Assembly: GCF_028867965.1 (NCBI RefSeq)
Contig: NZ_JAPQNT010000011.1
Coordinates: forward strand, 46,006-110,005
Direction of reading: 5' to 3'
DNA from: Flavobacterium sp. SUN046
Lineage (GTDB): Bacteria; Bacteroidota; Bacteroidia; Flavobacteriales; Flavobacteriaceae
DNA length: 64,000 nt
Shown piece after piece: positions 25,547 through 32,790 of the stretch. The notes under the pieces are model-generated. The model was given only the letters and a program-made list of their open reading frames with translations, did not search any database and had not been told where the DNA came from. A program made the position numbers and the translations under genes. Each line of letters opens with the position of its first letter. Position 1 is the stretch's first letter.

Positions 25547-25565
25547 TTTAATTTATACAAAAGTA

Positions 25566-25573
25566 CAAAGTTA
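25566..25573 (-). promoter_or_regulatory. Candidate -7 element of menD
   Basis: The minus strand reads TAACTTTG (TAnnTTTG). A transcript from here would carry a leader of about 55 nt that includes the dispersed repeat. Confidence 0.4.
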
Positions 25574-25592
25574 TTTTTTGATTTGTGATTTT

Positions 25593-25723
25593 AAACACAT
25601 AGAAACATAGTTTTTTGAATACTAATTTAAGTCACTTTGTTTTTCACAGAAAACATAGGTATGAAATCTATATAAATGCAAAGCATCTTTATCAGTTTGT
25701 TGAATCTATGTTACTATGTGTTT
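25593..25723. repeat. Inverted repeat with AACACATAG arms
   Basis: Arms at 25593-25610 and 25706-25723 (18 bp, one mismatch) enclose about 95 bp with no convincing gene. It occupies the divergent gap between menD and the acetyltransferase. Confidence 0.7.
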
Positions 25724-25748
25724 CAAAAATCTTTATTACATTTGAAAC

Positions 25749-26243
25749 ATGGAAATCAAAATCAGACCTTATCAAATTGAAGATACACAAGCCATTTTGG
25801 AAATTATCAATTATAATATTCTAAATTCGACTGCTTTGTATGATTATGAACCACGAACTTTAGAAAATCAGATTGCGATATTTGATGATAAATTGAAAAA
25901 AGGATTTCCAATACTAGTGGCTACCGAAAATGAAAACGTAGTTGGATTTGGTTATTACAGCGAATTCCGATTTCGTGAAGCGTATAAATTTACTGTGGAA
26001 CATTCAGTTTATGCGCATCCAAATCACATTGGAAAAGGCATTGGCAAATTAGTATTAGAAGAATTAATTCGTTTAGCGAAAGTTCAACAATTGCATACTA
26101 TGATTGGCGTTATCGATGCAGAAAACCAAAGCAGTATTGAATTTCACAAAAAATTTGGGTTTGAAATTGTTGGTACAATTAAAGATTCAGGATTCAAATT
26201 TGACCGATGGTTGCACAGTGTTTTTGTACAAAAGATGTTATGA
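25749..26243 (+). CDS. GNAT N-acetyltransferase, phosphinothricin acetyltransferase-like
   Basis: This 164-residue GNAT enzyme has the four classical motifs, including VYAHPNHIGKGIGKLVLEEL, the acetyl-CoA pyrophosphate loop (Q/R-x-x-G-x-G/A form), and MIGVIDAENQSSIEFHKKFGF. The NSTALYDYEPRT segment is typical of the phosphinothricin/methionine sulfone acetyltransferase branch. The natural substrate is probably an amino acid analogue or amine; this cannot be fixed from sequence. Confidence 0.88.
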   Translation: MEIKIRPYQIEDTQAILEIINYNILNSTALYDYEPRTLENQIAIFDDKLKKGFPILVATENENVVGFGYYSEFRFREAYKFTVEHSVYAHPNHIGKGIGKLVLEELIRLAKVQQLHTMIGVIDAENQSSIEFHKKFGFEIVGTIKDSGFKFDRWLHSVFVQKML

Positions 26244-26246
26244 TTT

Positions 26247-26753
26247 TTAAACTAAGATTTTATAAATATCAATCAATGTTATCATTAAAACAATCAAAAT
26301 AATTGACCAATTTTTCCAATTTTTCCAATTTGGTTTATATTTTTTTCTAAATACTTTAGATATCAATATTGTTGTATTTAAAAAACACAAAATCATTAAC
26401 ATACATATATTAATATCCCAAACAATTTGAACTTTTTGATGTAACATTAATAAATTTAGAAGTGAAATAAGTCCAAAATTAAACCATATTAACAAACCAA
26501 TTATCCAACCTATAGTTTGATTTTTAATTAGTAATATTCCGGACATAAAAAAAAATAAAGCTTTAGTAAAAGCTAAAAAGTTATTTTGAATAATTTTATA
26601 AAATGACAAATCTCTCCAACCTAAATTGGTTTCACCTAAATAATGATTTATTAAAAAAATATTATTGTAGAAAATTAAGTAAATAATTAACAATCCAAAT
26701 ATAATTTGTAATGATGAAATAATTTTTTCAGTGATTAACCAAGCCTTTGACAT
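26247..26753 (-). CDS. Small integral membrane protein of unknown function
   Basis: This 168-residue, very hydrophobic protein has about four membrane helices (roughly 10-32, 59-78, 81-103, 111-131) and a final hydrophobic segment. A lysine- and tryptophan-rich loop, KKYKPNWKNWKNW, precedes the last helix. No family is recognised. It lies 29 bp downstream of the MazG-like gene on the same strand. Base composition is more AT-rich than neighbouring genes. Confidence 0.55.
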   Translation of the reverse strand: MSKAWLITEKIISSLQIIFGLLIIYLIFYNNIFLINHYLGETNLGWRDLSFYKIIQNNFLAFTKALFFFMSGILLIKNQTIGWIIGLLIWFNFGLISLLNLLMLHQKVQIVWDINICMLMILCFLNTTILISKVFRKKYKPNWKNWKNWSIILIVLMITLIDIYKILV

Positions 26754-26782
26754 TTATTTTTTTAATTTTAATTTATAATATT

Positions 26783-27166
26783 TTACCTCAATATTTCCTC
26801 AAAATTAGGTTTAAAATAATTCGGCCCTTTCATTACTTTTCCGTCTTCTCTATAAATAGGTTGTCCGTCTTCGCCCAATTTACTCATATTACTTCTTTGA
26901 ATTTCGTTAAATACTTCTTCAATTTTATCTTGCAATCCGTGTTCGATGATGGTTCCACACAAAATATAAAGCATATCACCAAGAGCATCGGCAATTTCTA
27001 CAATATCGTTGTTTTGAGCCGCTTCAAGATATTCTTCGTTTTCTTCTTTCATCAAATTATAACGAAGAAGATTCTTGTTTTCGCCTAGGCTAGCTATCCT
27101 ATTTTCACTAAATCCAATTTTGAAAGCGGTGTGAAATTCTTTTACTGCGTTGAGTTTATCTTGCAT
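26783..27166 (-). CDS. MazG-like nucleoside triphosphate pyrophosphohydrolase
   Basis: This 127-residue all-alpha NTP pyrophosphohydrolase has the metal-binding pattern KEENEEYLEA (E-x2-E type) followed by DIVEIADALGDMLYIL (E-x2-D). The C-terminal part KLGEDGQPIYREDGKVMKGPNY is shared with phosphoribosyl-ATP pyrophosphatase-like and Cof-associated members, which hydrolyse noncanonical or excess NTPs to NMP and PPi. The exact nucleotide is unknown. Confidence 0.85.
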   Translation of the reverse strand: MQDKLNAVKEFHTAFKIGFSENRIASLGENKNLLRYNLMKEENEEYLEAAQNNDIVEIADALGDMLYILCGTIIEHGLQDKIEEVFNEIQRSNMSKLGEDGQPIYREDGKVMKGPNYFKPNFEEILR

Positions 27167-27214
27167 ATTATTTGTATTTAATTTATGAAGCCAAAATACA
27201 AATTATGAATACAA

Positions 27215-27433
27215 ATGTCTAAATTTGTTGAAAAAATCAAGAATATGTTTACAACTGGTCAATTAATTTTTGCAGGAATATTTTTTGTAGCTTTCATAAT
27301 TGCAATGATTTATGCTTACGGAAAAGACAAAGAACTTCACAACAAATTTTACAAAGGAAATTATAAAATTTTGATAGGTTTTTTCGCTTTCATTATTATA
27401 TTATTTTTAATCAAAATTTTCTTTAAACATTAA
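27215..27433 (+). CDS. Small two-helix membrane protein
   Basis: This 72-residue protein has two hydrophobic segments (about 14-32 and 50-68) and a basic loop between them. It is not recognised beyond being typical of flavobacterial inner-membrane micro-proteins. It is divergent from the MazG-like gene with a 48-bp gap. Confidence 0.6.
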   Translation: MSKFVEKIKNMFTTGQLIFAGIFFVAFIIAMIYAYGKDKELHNKFYKGNYKILIGFFAFIIILFLIKIFFKH

Positions 27434-27466
27434 AAATTTAGTGCAAAATGGTGCTTTTTTTAGTAC

Positions 27467-27474
27467 TATATTTG
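27467..27474 (+). promoter_or_regulatory. Candidate -7 element upstream of SRPBCC gene
   Basis: TATATTTG matches TAnnTTTG and lies 78 bp before the ATG of the SRPBCC-like gene. It implies a leader of about 70 nt. Confidence 0.4.
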
Positions 27475-27552
27475 TAAAAATAGTTCTACGTTAAGAATTG
27501 TTCAAAAGAAAAGATATTTTATTACTTTTACATCGGATTTTTCAAACCTTCC

Positions 27553-28656
27553 ATGAGAATACTTAAATACATATTTTTACTCTTTTTTCTTATACTTATA
27601 GGATTAACAGTTTTTGTTGCTACTCAAAAACCCAATTATGATGTTACACGAGCTAAAGTAATTAAAAATCCTAAATCAGTTGTATATGCTTACATCAACG
27701 ATTATCGAAATTGGGAAACATTCGCGTCATGGATTAAAAATGACGAATCTATAAAGTTCAATTACCCTGAATTAACAATCGGAAAAGGCGCTTCATGTTC
27801 GTGGAAAAGCGATAGTAATGAAGGCACAATGAAAACAACTTTTGCAAAAGAAAATGATAGTATTGCACAAATAATGATTCAAAATGACGAACAATCAACT
27901 ATTTATTGGAAATTTAAAGATACTGTTGGCGGTACTAAAGTAACATGGCGAAGTAAAGGAAAATTAGATTTTAAGTCTAAAGTACTTGCTTTTTTTCAAG
28001 GCGGAGTAAATTCGGTAGTTGGTGATGTTTATGAACGAAGTTTAGAGAATTTGAATAAAACACTAGACTACGAAATCAATACATTTAAAATAAAAATTAA
28101 CGGAATCGTTTACCGTCCGGGCGGATTCTATTTGAAACAATTCATACACTGCAACCAAAAAGAGGTAGATAAAAATATTAAATCTTTGGTGCCAAGAATG
28201 CAACATTTTTTTGAAAAAAATAATATAATTGCCAACGGAAAACCATTTATTTTATACCATAAATATGATAGAGCCAACGATTATGTAGCTTTTTCAGTTG
28301 GTATGCCAATTAGAGATTCAATCAATATCATGCCCGGTAGCGATATAGAATCTAAAGAATTAACGCCCTATACTTGTTTGAAAATTACACTAATTGGAGA
28401 TTACTCGCATACACAAGCCGCCTGGAAAAAAGGACTTGATTATATTGCTAAAAATAAATTGGAACGCAATACAACCGGACAAATTATTGAAGTTTATGTA
28501 AAAGGTCGTGGCGATGTTAAAAATCCGTCGCAATGGATTACCGAAATTTATATTCCGGTTTATCCTAAAGCAGTTCCAAAACGCACTTACAAAAAACCTA
28601 CCGATTCAACTACTGTTGTAATTCCGGAAACTGTTCCAGAAACTCCAAATCCGTAA
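27553..28656 (+). CDS. Membrane-anchored SRPBCC plus GyrI-like protein
   Basis: This 367-residue protein has an N-terminal membrane anchor (residues 4-24). A START/polyketide-cyclase-like SRPBCC fold follows (about 29-170, with VYAYINDYRNWETFASW and TTWRSKGKLDF-like strands). A second domain (about 178-340) resembles AraC effector-binding/GyrI folds (YTCLKITLIGDYSHTQAAWKKG). The tail is Pro/Thr-rich. Such fusions in Bacteroidota probably bind hydrophobic ligands; no enzyme function is established. Confidence 0.75.
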   Translation: MRILKYIFLLFFLILIGLTVFVATQKPNYDVTRAKVIKNPKSVVYAYINDYRNWETFASWIKNDESIKFNYPELTIGKGASCSWKSDSNEGTMKTTFAKENDSIAQIMIQNDEQSTIYWKFKDTVGGTKVTWRSKGKLDFKSKVLAFFQGGVNSVVGDVYERSLENLNKTLDYEINTFKIKINGIVYRPGGFYLKQFIHCNQKEVDKNIKSLVPRMQHFFEKNNIIANGKPFILYHKYDRANDYVAFSVGMPIRDSINIMPGSDIESKELTPYTCLKITLIGDYSHTQAAWKKGLDYIAKNKLERNTTGQIIEVYVKGRGDVKNPSQWITEIYIPVYPKAVPKRTYKKPTDSTTVVIPETVPETPNP

Positions 28657-28735
28657 TTAATTAAAAAAAGTATTTAAAAATAGGTTTCAATTAAACCTTT
28701 TCGATTATCTTTATTCTTATAGTTAAATTTTAGAT

Positions 28736-29278
28736 TTGCAAGAAGAAAAGGATTTTATAAAAGAATTATTAAACCCTAGAACGCAGAATGTTGCGTTTCA
28801 AAAACTCTTGCGTGATTTTCAAAAACCATTGTACAACCATATTAGAAGCATTGTTTTAAATCATGATGATGCTGATGATGTTTTGCAAAACACATTCATT
28901 AAAGTATTTCAATATCTTAAAGATTTTAAAGGCGATAGTAAATTGTTTTCGTGGATGTATCGAATTGCAACCAATGAAGCAATTACATTTATCAATAACA
29001 AAGCCAAGCGAAACGGAACTACAAGTGAAGCTATGCAAACTAAAATTGTAGAAAATTTACAATCTGATGTTTATTTTGACGGAAATGAAATTCAAATCAA
29101 ACTTCAAAAAGCGATTGCTCAATTGCCAGAAAAACAACAATTGGTTTTCAAAATGAAGTATTATGAAGAAATTAAATACGAAAATATGTCGGAAATTTTA
29201 GGAACTTCAGTTGGAGCTTTGAAAGCTTCTTACCATCATGCGGTAAAAAAGATTGAAGATTTTATGAAAACAAATTAA
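28736..29278 (+). CDS. ECF-family RNA polymerase sigma factor
   Basis: This 180-residue sigma-70 ECF factor has region 2 (LNHDDADDVLQNTFIKVFQYL, then SWMYRIATNEAITF) and region 4 (LPEKQQLVFKMKYYEEIKY, then GTSVGALKASYHHAVKKI). No ATG is available in frame near the start, and the stop at 28724-28726 rules out extension. TTG at 28736 is the best start, and it overlaps a TAGATTTG motif. It heads an operon with a membrane protein (anti-sigma candidate) and a Spy-like periplasmic protein. Confidence 0.9.
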   Translation: MQEEKDFIKELLNPRTQNVAFQKLLRDFQKPLYNHIRSIVLNHDDADDVLQNTFIKVFQYLKDFKGDSKLFSWMYRIATNEAITFINNKAKRNGTTSEAMQTKIVENLQSDVYFDGNEIQIKLQKAIAQLPEKQQLVFKMKYYEEIKYENMSEILGTSVGALKASYHHAVKKIEDFMKTN

Positions 29279-29308
29279 ACCTTTTTAACATTTATATGTC
29301 TTATTTAT

Positions 29309-29728
29309 ATGAAAGATTTTAAATTAGATACCCACGAAAAAATAAATTCAGGATTTACAATTCCTGATGATTATTTTGATGGCTTTTCTGAAAAAGTAAT
29401 GCAACAATTGCCCAAAGAAGAAGTGAAAGTTATTTCGTTTTATTCAAAAAATAAACGATGGATATACTCGGCTGCAGCCGTTTTAGTACTAGCATTATCA
29501 GTACCATTAGTTTATCAAATGCAAAATAAAGAGCAAGAAATTTCATCTAATGATGTTGAAAGTTATTTGGTAAATCACAGCACATTATCTGACGATGATA
29601 TTGTAAATTTACTTGAACAAGACGATATTGATAAAATAAAAACAGATGTTTCAGTTGAAAATGAAGCTATTGAAGATGTCTTAACAAGTAATTCTGAATT
29701 AGAACAATACATAACAAGCGAAAACTAA
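29309..29728 (+). CDS. Single-pass membrane protein, candidate anti-sigma factor
   Basis: This 139-residue protein has a cytoplasmic N-terminal part of about 50 residues (TIPDDYFDGFSEKVMQQL), one membrane helix (about 52-69) and an acidic periplasmic C-terminus (DDDIVNLLEQDDIDKI). Its topology and place directly after the ECF sigma gene suggest an anti-sigma role, although no zinc-binding anti-sigma motif (HxxxCxxC) is present. The sequence family is typical of flavobacteria and poorly characterised. Confidence 0.7.
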   Translation: MKDFKLDTHEKINSGFTIPDDYFDGFSEKVMQQLPKEEVKVISFYSKNKRWIYSAAAVLVLALSVPLVYQMQNKEQEISSNDVESYLVNHSTLSDDDIVNLLEQDDIDKIKTDVSVENEAIEDVLTSNSELEQYITSEN

Positions 29729-29733
29729 ACCGT

Positions 29734-30201
29734 ATGAAAAATTATAAATTACTAACTATTGCATTATTCTTTATTTCGATTACCTCTTTTGCACAAGATG
29801 GATTAGTTAAAGAGCGATTTAAAGAAAAAAAAGAGCAAATAAAGGCTTTAAAAGTTGCTTTTATTACTAGCGAATTGGATTTAACTCCAGATGAAGCAGC
29901 AAAATTTTGGCCCTTATTTAATGCCTTTGAAGACAAACAGCAAGAAATTAGAAAGCAAAAAATGAAAGCATTCATGGACAGATCTGATAATGGAGTTGAT
30001 AAATTAACCGAGAAAGAGGCTACTGCATTATTAACCCAAATGGAAAACACCGAAGAAGAGTTATATCAATTAAAAAAGAAATTTGTTTCAAGTCTAAAAG
30101 GTGTGCTTCCTGCCAAAAAAATCCTGAAACTTAAAAAAGCTGAAGAAGAATTTAGTAAAAAATTACTACAACAATACCGAGATAAAAAAATTGGTCGTTA
30201 A
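29734..30201 (+). CDS. Spy/CpxP-like periplasmic protein
   Basis: This 155-residue exported, highly helical protein has a signal peptide ending SFAQ near residue 20. The mature part has ELDLTPDEAAKFWPLFNAF, a counterpart of the LTxxQ motif of Spy/CpxP, and a long charged coiled helix at the C-terminus. Spy-like proteins are ATP-independent chaperones or stress sensors; CnrX-like members sense metals. Following the sigma and membrane genes, it may sense envelope stress (inference). Confidence 0.8.
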   Translation: MKNYKLLTIALFFISITSFAQDGLVKERFKEKKEQIKALKVAFITSELDLTPDEAAKFWPLFNAFEDKQQEIRKQKMKAFMDRSDNGVDKLTEKEATALLTQMENTEEELYQLKKKFVSSLKGVLPAKKILKLKKAEEEFSKKLLQQYRDKKIGR

Positions 30202-31253
30202 TTAGAAAGGAATTTTATTTTTACAATCTTTTTTTTTCCGGCAGCAATTGCAGTTTGACGGTCTATAAATCGAATAGTATAAAAGGAATTATCTGAACTT
30301 AATTGGCTCCAGGTAGTTCCTTTATCTTTAGAATAATATAATCCACTTGCTCCTATACAAACCAATTCATTTCCGTTACTCTCTGGAACAAATTGTATGC
30401 AAGACGCATAACCAAAACCAGTATTTTCACCAACTAATTTCCAAGTTTTTCCGCCATCGGTTGTGAGTGCTTTATTTTGAAAATTTTGATTTGGTTTTTC
30501 ATAGTTTCCACCAGCAATAAATCCGATTTTATCGTTGTAAAAATCCGCTGTAAAAATTCCAGTCATAGCTTCACCTTGAACAATTGGAGTTTCATATACT
30601 TTCCATGAAATTCCTTTATCTGGAGAATAAAAAACTCTTGATTTTTTTCCGCCTGAAACCAACCACGTATCGTTTCCTTTTATTATGATATTAGTATTAC
30701 TTGCTGCAAATGCGGCTTCACCATCATTCATTTTTGGCAATTTATCACATGAAACTTTTGTCCAATTATCGCCACCATCACGTGTAATAAGCATAGCAAA
30801 ACAATCATCTATTGGATCACCTATTGCTATTCCTTCCTTATCATCCCAAAATTGCATGCTGTCATAAAACACTTTTTCATTATGCTCTTCATAAACCAAT
30901 TTTTTACTGGTTAAGTCTTTAGAAAATTTATACAATAATGCAGGATTTCCAACATTTAAAATAAAAATTGCATTCGTGGTTTGTGCAATACTTCTAAACT
31001 CCATTTTGATTGAATCTTTATTTAAAATTCGTTCCATTTTAGAAGCATTAAGTAAACTTTGATAACCTACTCTATTTTTATCTGCTGCATACCAAACTTT
31101 GTCTGCTGAAACTGTAATTGGTCGGATACTAATTTTATCTTTTAAAATAGTATCCATTTTTACCGATGTAAAATAACCGGTTTTACGTTCTTGTGTAGGT
31201 TTACAAGAAATAAAGAATGTTAGCGTTAGTAGTAAAAATGTTGCTTTTTTCAT
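30198..31253 (-). CDS. Lipoprotein with BNR/YCF48-like beta-propeller
   Basis: This 351-residue protein has a lipobox (LTFFISC, Cys near 17) and repeated Asp-box-like motifs: ITRDGGDNWTKV, SPDKGISWKVYE, TTDGGKTWKLVG and SKDKGTTWSQLS. These mark a beta-propeller of the BNR/sialidase or YCF48 assembly-factor type. It is predicted to be surface or periplasmic and membrane-anchored. Catalytic residues of sialidases are not seen. Its 3' end overlaps the convergent Spy-like gene by 4 bp. Confidence 0.8.
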   Translation of the reverse strand: MKKATFLLLTLTFFISCKPTQERKTGYFTSVKMDTILKDKISIRPITVSADKVWYAADKNRVGYQSLLNASKMERILNKDSIKMEFRSIAQTTNAIFILNVGNPALLYKFSKDLTSKKLVYEEHNEKVFYDSMQFWDDKEGIAIGDPIDDCFAMLITRDGGDNWTKVSCDKLPKMNDGEAAFAASNTNIIIKGNDTWLVSGGKKSRVFYSPDKGISWKVYETPIVQGEAMTGIFTADFYNDKIGFIAGGNYEKPNQNFQNKALTTDGGKTWKLVGENTGFGYASCIQFVPESNGNELVCIGASGLYYSKDKGTTWSQLSSDNSFYTIRFIDRQTAIAAGKKKIVKIKFLSN

Positions 31254-31377
31254 AAAAAGTGTTAAAATTCGTTGCTAAATTACAACTATTTCTTAAGAAT
31301 TACTTAATTGAAATTATTGGCACAAAAATTGGATAGTAGTAATAAAATATAATTATAAATTATTAATTCACAATACT

Positions 31378-32688
31378 ATGAAAACTAGAATATTACTTTC
31401 GTCAATAATGAGTTTGCTGTTTGCAAGTTCATTTGCTCAAGACCGAACTACTGTAAATGCTACAAGTTCAGAAATTAGCGATAATTTAGATCTTAGAGCC
31501 GTTGCATCAATTTTTGGAGATTCTAAAGATTTAGCAGACTTTGAAAATCGGTTAAACGATCCGAAGCAACAAATTTCAAACTTAGATTTAAACAACGATA
31601 ATCAAGTAGATTATTTACGTGTTATAGAGTCTGTTGAAGGAAGAACCCATTTAATTGTAATTCAATCGGTTTTAGGACAAGATAAATTTCAAGATGTTGC
31701 TACTGTTGAGGTTGAAAAAGACCAAAACAACAAAGTGCAAGTGCAAGTTGTTGGTGACGTATATATGTATGGTAGAAATTACATTTACGAACCAGTTTAT
31801 GTTCATGCTCCAGTAATTTATAATTATTTTTGGGTATCGAATTATCGTCCGTACTATTCCTCTTGGTATTGGGATTATTATCCAAGTTATTATTATGCTT
31901 GGAATCCTTGTCCGATATTTACTTACAGACACCACATTGGTTTGTGCATCAACTTTAATTACCAATACAATTATGTAAATTATAGACGATGTGAAGTAGC
32001 TTATAATAATTATTACGGACACCGAAGCAATTATTGCGAAAGAGAATATCCACGACGTTCTTTTGAAAATAGAAATTCTGGATATACTAATCGCTATGAA
32101 TTAGACCGTTCACGACCAAGACATGATGTTGCCTTTAATGATGGCGGAACTAGAAATACAAGAAACTTTGATAACCCTAGAGATAATTCTAACGGTGGTA
32201 CAAGAGGGAATTCAGATGCTAATCCGAGAAATTCTAGCAATCCAAGAACAAATTCTGATATAAGTTCTAATAATCCTAGAGGAAACTCAGATGCTATTCC
32301 GAGAAATTCTAGCAATCCAAGAACAAATTCTGATGTTAGTTCTAATAATTCTAGAGGAAATTCAGATGCTAATCCGAGAAACACAACTTACAGTACACCA
32401 CGTTCTTCAGAACCAAGAGCTTACGACACACCAAGAAGTAGTTCTAATAATTCACCAAGAAATACAACGTACAGTTCGCCTCGCTCTTCTGAGCCAAGAG
32501 CTTATGAAGCACCGAGAAGTAGTTCTAACGATTCGCCTAGAAATTCAGGATATTCAAGTACGAGAGCATCAGAGCCTAGAAGTTCAGGAAATTCAGGTGG
32601 TGGATTTAGCGGCGAAAATGGCGGTGGCAGGAGCTCCGGAAACAATTCTGGCGGTGGTAGAAGTTCTGGTGGCGGCGGAAGAAGATAA
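31378..32688 (+). CDS. Secreted low-complexity repeat protein
   Basis: This 436-residue protein has a signal peptide ending SFAQ (20) and an N-terminal domain (about 25-130) with an EF-hand-like LDLNNDNQVDYLRV. A Tyr/Trp-rich hydrophobic stretch follows (about 135-235). The C-terminal tail is Ser/Asn/Pro/Arg-rich and then Gly/Ser-rich (GGGRSSGGGGRR). The tail contains 25-residue repeats (GNSDANPRNSSNPRTNS type) and 27-residue repeats (TYSSPRSSEPRAYE type). The function is unknown; such tails suit surface or envelope attachment. Unrelated open frames overlap the repetitive part. Confidence 0.75.
   Translation: MKTRILLSSIMSLLFASSFAQDRTTVNATSSEISDNLDLRAVASIFGDSKDLADFENRLNDPKQQISNLDLNNDNQVDYLRVIESVEGRTHLIVIQSVLGQDKFQDVATVEVEKDQNNKVQVQVVGDVYMYGRNYIYEPVYVHAPVIYNYFWVSNYRPYYSSWYWDYYPSYYYAWNPCPIFTYRHHIGLCINFNYQYNYVNYRRCEVAYNNYYGHRSNYCEREYPRRSFENRNSGYTNRYELDRSRPRHDVAFNDGGTRNTRNFDNPRDNSNGGTRGNSDANPRNSSNPRTNSDISSNNPRGNSDAIPRNSSNPRTNSDVSSNNSRGNSDANPRNTTYSTPRSSEPRAYDTPRSSSNNSPRNTTYSSPRSSEPRAYEAPRSSSNDSPRNSGYSSTRASEPRSSGNSGGGFSGENGGGRSSGNNSGGGRSSGGGGRR
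32206..32548 (+). repeat. In-gene tandem repeats, 75-bp and 81-bp units
   Basis: Units beginning with TTCAGATGCT recur at 32211, 32286 and 32361 (period 75 bp). A second set, with AACTTACAG at 32385 and AACGTACAG at 32466, has a period of 81 bp. Both periods keep the reading frame. Confidence 0.85.
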
Positions 32689-32711
32689 TTTATAATTAAA
32701 ATAAACTAAAG

Positions 32712-32739
32712 AGCATCGAAAATATTCGGTGCTTTTTTT
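32712..32739 (+). terminator. Rho-independent terminator
   Basis: AGCATCGAA pairs with TTCGGTGCT (one G-T wobble) around AATA, followed by a run of T. It follows the repeat-rich gene. Confidence 0.8.
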
Positions 32740-32760
32740 ATTTAAAATCTTTAAAAGTGA

Positions 32761-32768
32761 TACATTTG
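32761..32768 (+). promoter_or_regulatory. Candidate -7 element of kup
   Basis: TACATTTG is a perfect TAnnTTTG placed 22 bp before the kup ATG and just after the preceding terminator. No -33 TTG is visible. Confidence 0.5.
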
Positions 32769-32790
32769 CATTCTTTTTTAACAATTAATT

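Noticed and set aside
26747..27088. Plus-strand frame over the MazG-like gene
   Set aside because: The minus-strand gene has clear NTP pyrophosphohydrolase motifs. The opposite frame is Phe/Ile-rich shadow sequence.
31672..32384. Long open frames opposite and overlapping the repeat-rich secreted gene
   Set aside because: They arise from low-complexity, stop-poor codons of the plus-strand gene. Their translations are I- or L-rich without any domain, and no promoter or start context supports them.
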